Part shown: one piece after another, positions 60,728-64,000 of the stretch
Position numbering within the stretch: the stretch's first letter is position 1
Layout of the letters: each line of letters opens with the position of its first letter
Assembly: GCA_024696945.1 (NCBI GenBank)
Contig: JAILGF010000104.1
Coordinates: forward strand, 1 to 64,000
Length of the DNA: 64,000 nt
From: Lachnospiraceae bacterium
Lineage (GTDB): Bacteria > Bacillota > Clostridia > Lachnospirales > Lachnospiraceae
Reading direction: 5' to 3'
Translations under genes and position numbers: made by a program
The notes under the pieces: model-generated
What the model was told of the DNA's origin: nothing
Databases searched by the model: none
What the model saw: the letters and a program-made list of their open reading frames with translations, nothing else

Positions 60728-60769
60728 TCCCCGTATAAACCACAAAGAATAAAGGCAGGATCTGTCCCA

Positions 60770-61489
60770 ATGCAGTTAAAAAGATTACTGAGCCTTACCA
60801 GAAAGGCTGTTGATGAATACAAAATGATAGAGGAAGGCGACCGTATAGCGATAGGTATTTCAGGCGGGAAGGACAGTCTTACCCTCCTTTATGCGCTTAA
60901 CGGCTTAAGGCGTTTTTATCCCAAACACTTTGATATCGAAGCAATAACCGTAAATATGGGGTTCGAAGGATTTGACACATCCAGGATCAAAGCTCTGTGT
61001 GACGATCTGGGTGTTTATTACACCGTTGTCGATACCGAAATAAAGCAGGTGGTTTTTGACATACGAAAAGAAGAAAATCCTTGCTCACTCTGTGCTAAAA
61101 TGCGTAAGGGAGCTTTCAATGATGAAGCCAAAAGATTAGGTTGCAATAAGGAAGCATATGCCCATCATAAGGATGACGCCATAGAAACGTCTCTTATGTC
61201 ACTCATCTATGAAGGTCACTACTACTGTTATTCTCCCGTTACATATCTCGACAGAATGGATATTACACTGATCAGGCCCCTTCTTTACGTTGATGAATGC
61301 GATGTTGTAGGTTTCAAAAACCTTTACAATCTGCCTGTAGAGAAGAATCCCTGTCCCGCAGACGGTTTCACCAAACGTGAATATGTTAAGTCACTTATAA
61401 AAAGTATGGAGAAAGAAAGCCAAGGTGTCAGGGACAGACTTTTTCATGCTGTTCATGAATACTGGAAAACCAAACAAACATTTGTTTGA
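60770..61489 (+). CDS. ttcA: TtcA-like tRNA 2-thiocytidine synthase
   Basis: 239 residues, PP-loop ATPase. GISGGKDSLTLLYAL near 29 is the ATP loop. CSLCAKMRKGAF near 104 gives a Cys-x-x-Cys, and a third Cys in NPCPADGF near 190, as in TtcA, which binds an iron-sulfur cluster and thiolates C32 of tRNA. The HHKDDAIETSLMSLIYEG motif is typical. TilS is unlikely: it lacks these Cys and has other C-terminal domains. Several paralogues of this type exist in Firmicutes, so C32 as target is likely but not proven. A LexA box overlaps its last codons. Confidence 0.88.
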   Translation: MQLKRLLSLTRKAVDEYKMIEEGDRIAIGISGGKDSLTLLYALNGLRRFYPKHFDIEAITVNMGFEGFDTSRIKALCDDLGVYYTVVDTEIKQVVFDIRKEENPCSLCAKMRKGAFNDEAKRLGCNKEAYAHHKDDAIETSLMSLIYEGHYYCYSPVTYLDRMDITLIRPLLYVDECDVVGFKNLYNLPVEKNPCPADGFTKREYVKSLIKSMEKESQGVRDRLFHAVHEYWKTKQTFV

Positions 61490-61514
61490 CATTCTTTGTA
61501 CGCTGTGTTATTAT
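61475..61514 (+). promoter_or_regulatory. lexA promoter with LexA/SOS operator
   Basis: CAAACATTTGTTTG (61475-61488) fits the Gram-positive SOS box CGAAC-N4-GTTCG with two symmetrical changes. Its right end overlaps the -35 TTGACA (61486-61491); spacer 17, -10 TATTAT (61509-61514). The box also covers the ttcA stop codon (61487-61489). This is the expected design for autorepression of lexA. Confidence 0.85.
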
Positions 61515-61570
61515 AAAAAACAAGTAAATTTGGGCTTTAGGGATACAACCGAAAGGAGAAGGTACGATAG

Positions 61571-62191
61571 ATGGCAGAAGCTTTAAAGAAAAAACAGCAG
61601 GAAATATTAGATTATGTTAAATCTCAGATCGTTGAAAGGGGATATCCCCCTTCGGTAAGGGAAATATGTGCGGCGGTCGACCTCAAATCCACATCCTCCG
61701 TACATGCTCATCTTAATTCCCTTGAGAAAAAAGGATATATCCATCGTGATCCCGCAAAGACACGCTGTATTGAGATCGTTGACGGCTCATTTAATGATAT
61801 TAGAAAAGGCAGCTCCAATATCAGCGTTCCCATTCTTGGGCAGGTCACAGCCGGACTTCCCATACTTGCCGTAGAAAATATCGATGGTTACTTCCCCGTT
61901 CCTAATGAAATGCTCACCTCCGATACCGAGCCTTTCATGTTAAGAGTCAAAGGTGACAGTATGATCAATGCCGGTATTTTTGACAAAGATCTTATTCTTG
62001 TAAAAAAACAGGAATCCGCAGAAAACGGTGACAAGGTAGTTGCTATGGTAGATGACTCTGTTACTGTAAAAACCTTCTATAAAGAAAAAAAGCATTTCCG
62101 GCTTCAACCCGAAAATGACGCGTATGCTCCCATTATTGTTGATAACTGCAGTATTCTTGGTAAAGTGATCGGACTATTCAGAATGTTATAA
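61571..62191 (+). CDS. lexA: LexA repressor
   Basis: 206 residues. Represses SOS genes and cleaves itself when activated by RecA. Winged helix at 1-70 (PSVREICAAVDLKSTSSVHA), cleavage site TAGLP (Ala-Gly) near 97, catalytic Ser in KGDSMINAG near 133 and Lys in DSVTVKTFYK near 170. Start has AAAGGAG 12 bases before the ATG. It is preceded by its own SOS box. No other SOS gene is within the window. Confidence 0.96.
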   Translation: MAEALKKKQQEILDYVKSQIVERGYPPSVREICAAVDLKSTSSVHAHLNSLEKKGYIHRDPAKTRCIEIVDGSFNDIRKGSSNISVPILGQVTAGLPILAVENIDGYFPVPNEMLTSDTEPFMLRVKGDSMINAGIFDKDLILVKKQESAENGDKVVAMVDDSVTVKTFYKEKKHFRLQPENDAYAPIIVDNCSILGKVIGLFRML

Positions 62192-62201
62192 GAAATACTT
62201 C

Positions 62202-62236
62202 GGAGACAGGTGTACGTTTCTGCGTTCCCTGTCTCC
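62202..62236 (+). terminator. Terminator of lexA
   Basis: GGAGACAGG and CCTGTCTCC form a 9-bp stem around 17 bases, then TTCCTTG. Ten bases after the lexA stop and 17 before the rsfS stop; it may serve both convergent genes. Confidence 0.7.
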
Positions 62237-62252
62237 TTCCTTGTCACAAAAC

Positions 62253-62597
62253 TCACACGAACTTCCCGTCTCTCCATATCCTTTCCAGATTATAGAACTC
62301 ACGGTCTTCTCTTAAGAAAACGTGAACCACAACATCGCCGTAATCCATCAGTATCCAGCCGCTGTTACGGTTACCCTCAAGCTTCTTTGAAAATACAGAC
62401 TCTTTAGCAAGCGATTCACTGACATTATCTACTATTGCCTCAAGCTGTGAAGCGTTAGATGCACTGCAGATCACAAAATAATCCGCAACGGTCGATATTT
62501 CACCGATGTAGATTACCTTGACGTTCTCTGCCTTTTTATCTTCCATAGCATTTCTGGCAACTTCAACTATATGCTCTATGTTATAATTCTTATCCAT
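62253..62597 (-). CDS. rsfS: Ribosomal silencing factor RsfS
   Basis: 114 residues. DKKAENVKVIYIGEISTVAD near 17 and GDVVVHVFLREDREFYNLE near 85 with SGWILMDYGD identify the Iojap/RsfS family, which binds ribosomal protein L14 and blocks subunit joining when growth slows. Follows the nadD-yqeK fusion by 80 bases, the classic order nadD-yqeK-rsfS. SD GAGGG. Confidence 0.95.
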   Translation of the reverse strand: MDKNYNIEHIVEVARNAMEDKKAENVKVIYIGEISTVADYFVICSASNASQLEAIVDNVSESLAKESVFSKKLEGNRNSGWILMDYGDVVVHVFLREDREFYNLERIWRDGKFV

Positions 62598-62677
62598 CCA
62601 ATATACCCTCTTATATAATTTTCTTCGTTTTATTCTTTCCTTCTTCTCATCCTATTTAAACATATTGAATAATATAT

Positions 62678-63928
62678 TTAGTTTGAAATCAGGTATTTTT
62701 TATAGTATTCATATGTTTCAACGGAGAGCATACAAACGTTATCCTTGTATTCTCTCAAGATATACGGAACAATATTGTCAAGCACGTATGCACAGGCCAG
62801 ATCCAGATCATAAGTTGCTACAGACCTGATAACCTCCAGGCCGGGTGTATATTTCATGGTTCTTCCGGGTTCAATAACGTCACTCATATAAACTATCTTT
62901 TCAAGAACTGACATATCCGGTCTGCCTGTTGTATGGAATCTTATCGCATTGATAATATCCTCATCCTCTATACCGTACTTCAGTTTTGCCCATTCGGCGC
63001 CAACCTTTGAATGCAGAAGGTTTGAAGCCTGTCTTCTTTCAACCTCGTCAAATTCAATTCCGAGTTTTTCCGCTTCCTTCAATATTTCTTCGTCGGACAG
63101 ATGCTTAGCACAGTCATGAAGAAGTCCTGCGGTGTACGCCTTCACAGGATCGTATCCGTGAAGTTTTGCAAGCTTAAAGCACATATCGGCGACATTCAAG
63201 ATATGAAGATATCTTTTCGGCTTCATAAGTGCTTTAAGTTCTTCCTTGATCTTTATAAACTTCTGGTCTTCATATAATCCCTTTTCTCTGATATATGCAA
63301 TAACATCTCTGGGAATAAGACCGTTTACATCAATACCGCATTTTAAATAATCTCTTAAGTCCGATGAAGCAATACTTACCAATGGTGAAGACAAGAAGAT
63401 TATTTCAGGAAAAAATAACGTACCGTCTTCATTTTTGCAGGTAAACTTATGACATATCCTTTCGGCGGTTTCGGCATATCTACACTCCGAAAACCCTTCA
63501 GAACTGGATATTGCAGTGTTTTCGGTAGCTCTTGGAGCAACAACAAGACTGCAGTTCCTTAGAATTTCGTCAGGTCTGCGCCAATCCTCAAAATAATCAA
63601 GAGAATCTCCGCCTATTATAAAATAATACTTTACATCCGGATTTTGTTCCTTCAGCATTCTGAAAGTGTCTGCCGAATACGTTATTCCGTCTCTTTTCAG
63701 CTCAAAATCCGACAATTCGAAAAAGGGATACGGCTTTATTGCCGATTCTATCAGGGCACACCTATCCTCCTCCGAAGGAATATAGTCGATTTTCTTGTAC
63801 CCGGGCTGTTTTGAAGGCATAAAAAGTACCTTGTCAAGCTTCAGCATATCATATGCCCTTGCGGCGATCATCAAATGAGATAAATGTATGGGATTGAAGG
63901 TTCCGCCCATAACTCCGATTTTTTCCAT
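62678..63928 (-). CDS. nadD/yqeK: NadD-YqeK fusion: nicotinate-nucleotide adenylyltransferase plus HD hydrolase
   Basis: 416 residues. 1-210 is NadD (MGGTFNPIHLSHLMIA with the HxGH-like His-x-x-His, FIIGGDSLDYFEDWRR, SSPLVSIASSDLRDYL), which makes deamido-NAD. From 225 on is YqeK, an HD-domain phosphohydrolase that splits Ap4A symmetrically in Bacillus: HILNVADMCFKLAKLHG, LLHDCAKHL near 268, HTTGRPDMSVLEKIVYMSDVIEPGR near 335. In many Firmicutes these are two adjacent genes; here one continuous frame joins them. SD AAGGGG about 13 bases upstream. Confidence 0.94.
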   Translation of the reverse strand: MEKIGVMGGTFNPIHLSHLMIAARAYDMLKLDKVLFMPSKQPGYKKIDYIPSEEDRCALIESAIKPYPFFELSDFELKRDGITYSADTFRMLKEQNPDVKYYFIIGGDSLDYFEDWRRPDEILRNCSLVVAPRATENTAISSSEGFSECRYAETAERICHKFTCKNEDGTLFFPEIIFLSSPLVSIASSDLRDYLKCGIDVNGLIPRDVIAYIREKGLYEDQKFIKIKEELKALMKPKRYLHILNVADMCFKLAKLHGYDPVKAYTAGLLHDCAKHLSDEEILKEAEKLGIEFDEVERRQASNLLHSKVGAEWAKLKYGIEDEDIINAIRFHTTGRPDMSVLEKIVYMSDVIEPGRTMKYTPGLEVIRSVATYDLDLACAYVLDNIVPYILREYKDNVCMLSVETYEYYKKYLISN

Positions 63929-63955
63929 ATATTGAACTTAACCCCTTCCTAAAGA

Positions 63956-64000
63956 TTATTGTTCTTTAACCTTCTTTTCCTTTGGTAGTTCAATCTTTTT
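63956..64000 (-). CDS. 3' end of an unidentified gene upstream of nadD
   Basis: Fourteen codons (KKIELPKEKKVKEQ) and a TAA at 63956-63958 are in frame at the right edge, 27 bases before nadD. In Firmicutes obgE or yhbY is usual here and a charged tail would fit ObgE, but the piece is too short to name. Confidence 0.4.
   Translation of the reverse strand, partial: KKIELPKEKKVKEQ

Noticed and set aside
60770..61489. tilS (tRNA-Ile lysidine synthase) for the PP-loop gene
   Set aside because: The Cys-x-x-Cys and third Cys, and the lack of TilS C-terminal domains, fit TtcA-type thiolation.

Overview
The window looks like chromosome from an anaerobic, fibre-degrading Firmicute of the family Lachnospiraceae, with Butyrivibrio, Pseudobutyrivibrio or Roseburia relatives the likeliest. 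This rests on AT-leaning composition (judged by eye), strong GGAGG-type ribosome binding sites, Bacillus/Clostridium-type gene order (ireB-ruvX-DUF1292-rnj-mltG-like-trmR-trhP), an acetate-forming ackA-pta pair, secreted Ig-like proteins, and a xylan toolkit (GH10 xylanase, GH43 enzyme, type-B carboxylesterase, xylulokinase). The genus is inference. Most genes lie on the minus strand. No rRNA, tRNA, CRISPR array or prophage was seen. No stretch over 300 bases is without a gene.

Layout. 1-3 kb: pentose/deoxysugar operon (DUF4867, xylB, start of a fucose-isomerase-type gene) behind a strong promoter and a structured leader. 3-5.3 kb: folate genes folE, folP and a folB-folK fusion. 5.5-6.8 kb: HtrA protease. 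7-14.3 kb: xylan region with an AraC regulator, GH43, esterase, two small membrane proteins and a membrane-anchored GH10 xylanase. 14.4-17.3 kb: a solitary McrB-type AAA+ protein with a long disordered, repeat-rich arm and no McrC. 17.5-21.2 kb: ECF S component with a YwlG/DUF436 protein, then a membrane HD-GYP protein with two unrecognised C-terminal modules. 21.3-28 kb: lipoprotein, cysE, L,D-transpeptidase, corA, tcdA, 23S rRNA methyltransferase, YerC/TrpR-like regulator. 28-38 kb: SWI2/SNF2 helicase and a conserved housekeeping run. 38-44 kb: an HPr-like protein without its histidine, thiI and cysteine desulfurase, then rsmE and prmA, the last two separated from the desulfurase by a REP-associated transposase with dispersed short palindromes. 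44-50 kb: a lipoprotein ending in an L7/L12-like domain, a dipeptidase and a secreted carboxypeptidase. 50-52.4 kb: ackA and pta. 52.6-60.6 kb: secreted Ig-like and thioredoxin proteins, tldE/tldD, a tyrosine recombinase, a cell-wall amidase. 60.7-64 kb: ttcA and lexA on the plus strand, rsfS and a nadD-yqeK fusion on the minus strand.

Two themes stand out. First, the xylan genes fit one route: anchored xylanase cuts the polymer outside, esterase and GH43 trim side groups and oligomers, xylulokinase feeds the pentose-phosphate pathway, and AckA/Pta make ATP and acetate. Second, many genes modify RNA or the translation apparatus (TtcA, ThiI with its desulfurase, MtaB, TcdA, TrmR with TrhP, RlmD-type methyltransferase, RsmE, PrmA, RsfS).

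The most unusual observations are: a family of GGGGACGGTTCT palindromes around a RAYT transposase, one copy of which is translated in frame inside PrmA; a second family of cloverleaf-like intergenic repeats; a secreted lipoprotein carrying a ribosomal L7/L12-type C-terminal domain; an HPr homologue with Asp in place of the phosphorylatable His; and the orphan McrB-like ATPase.
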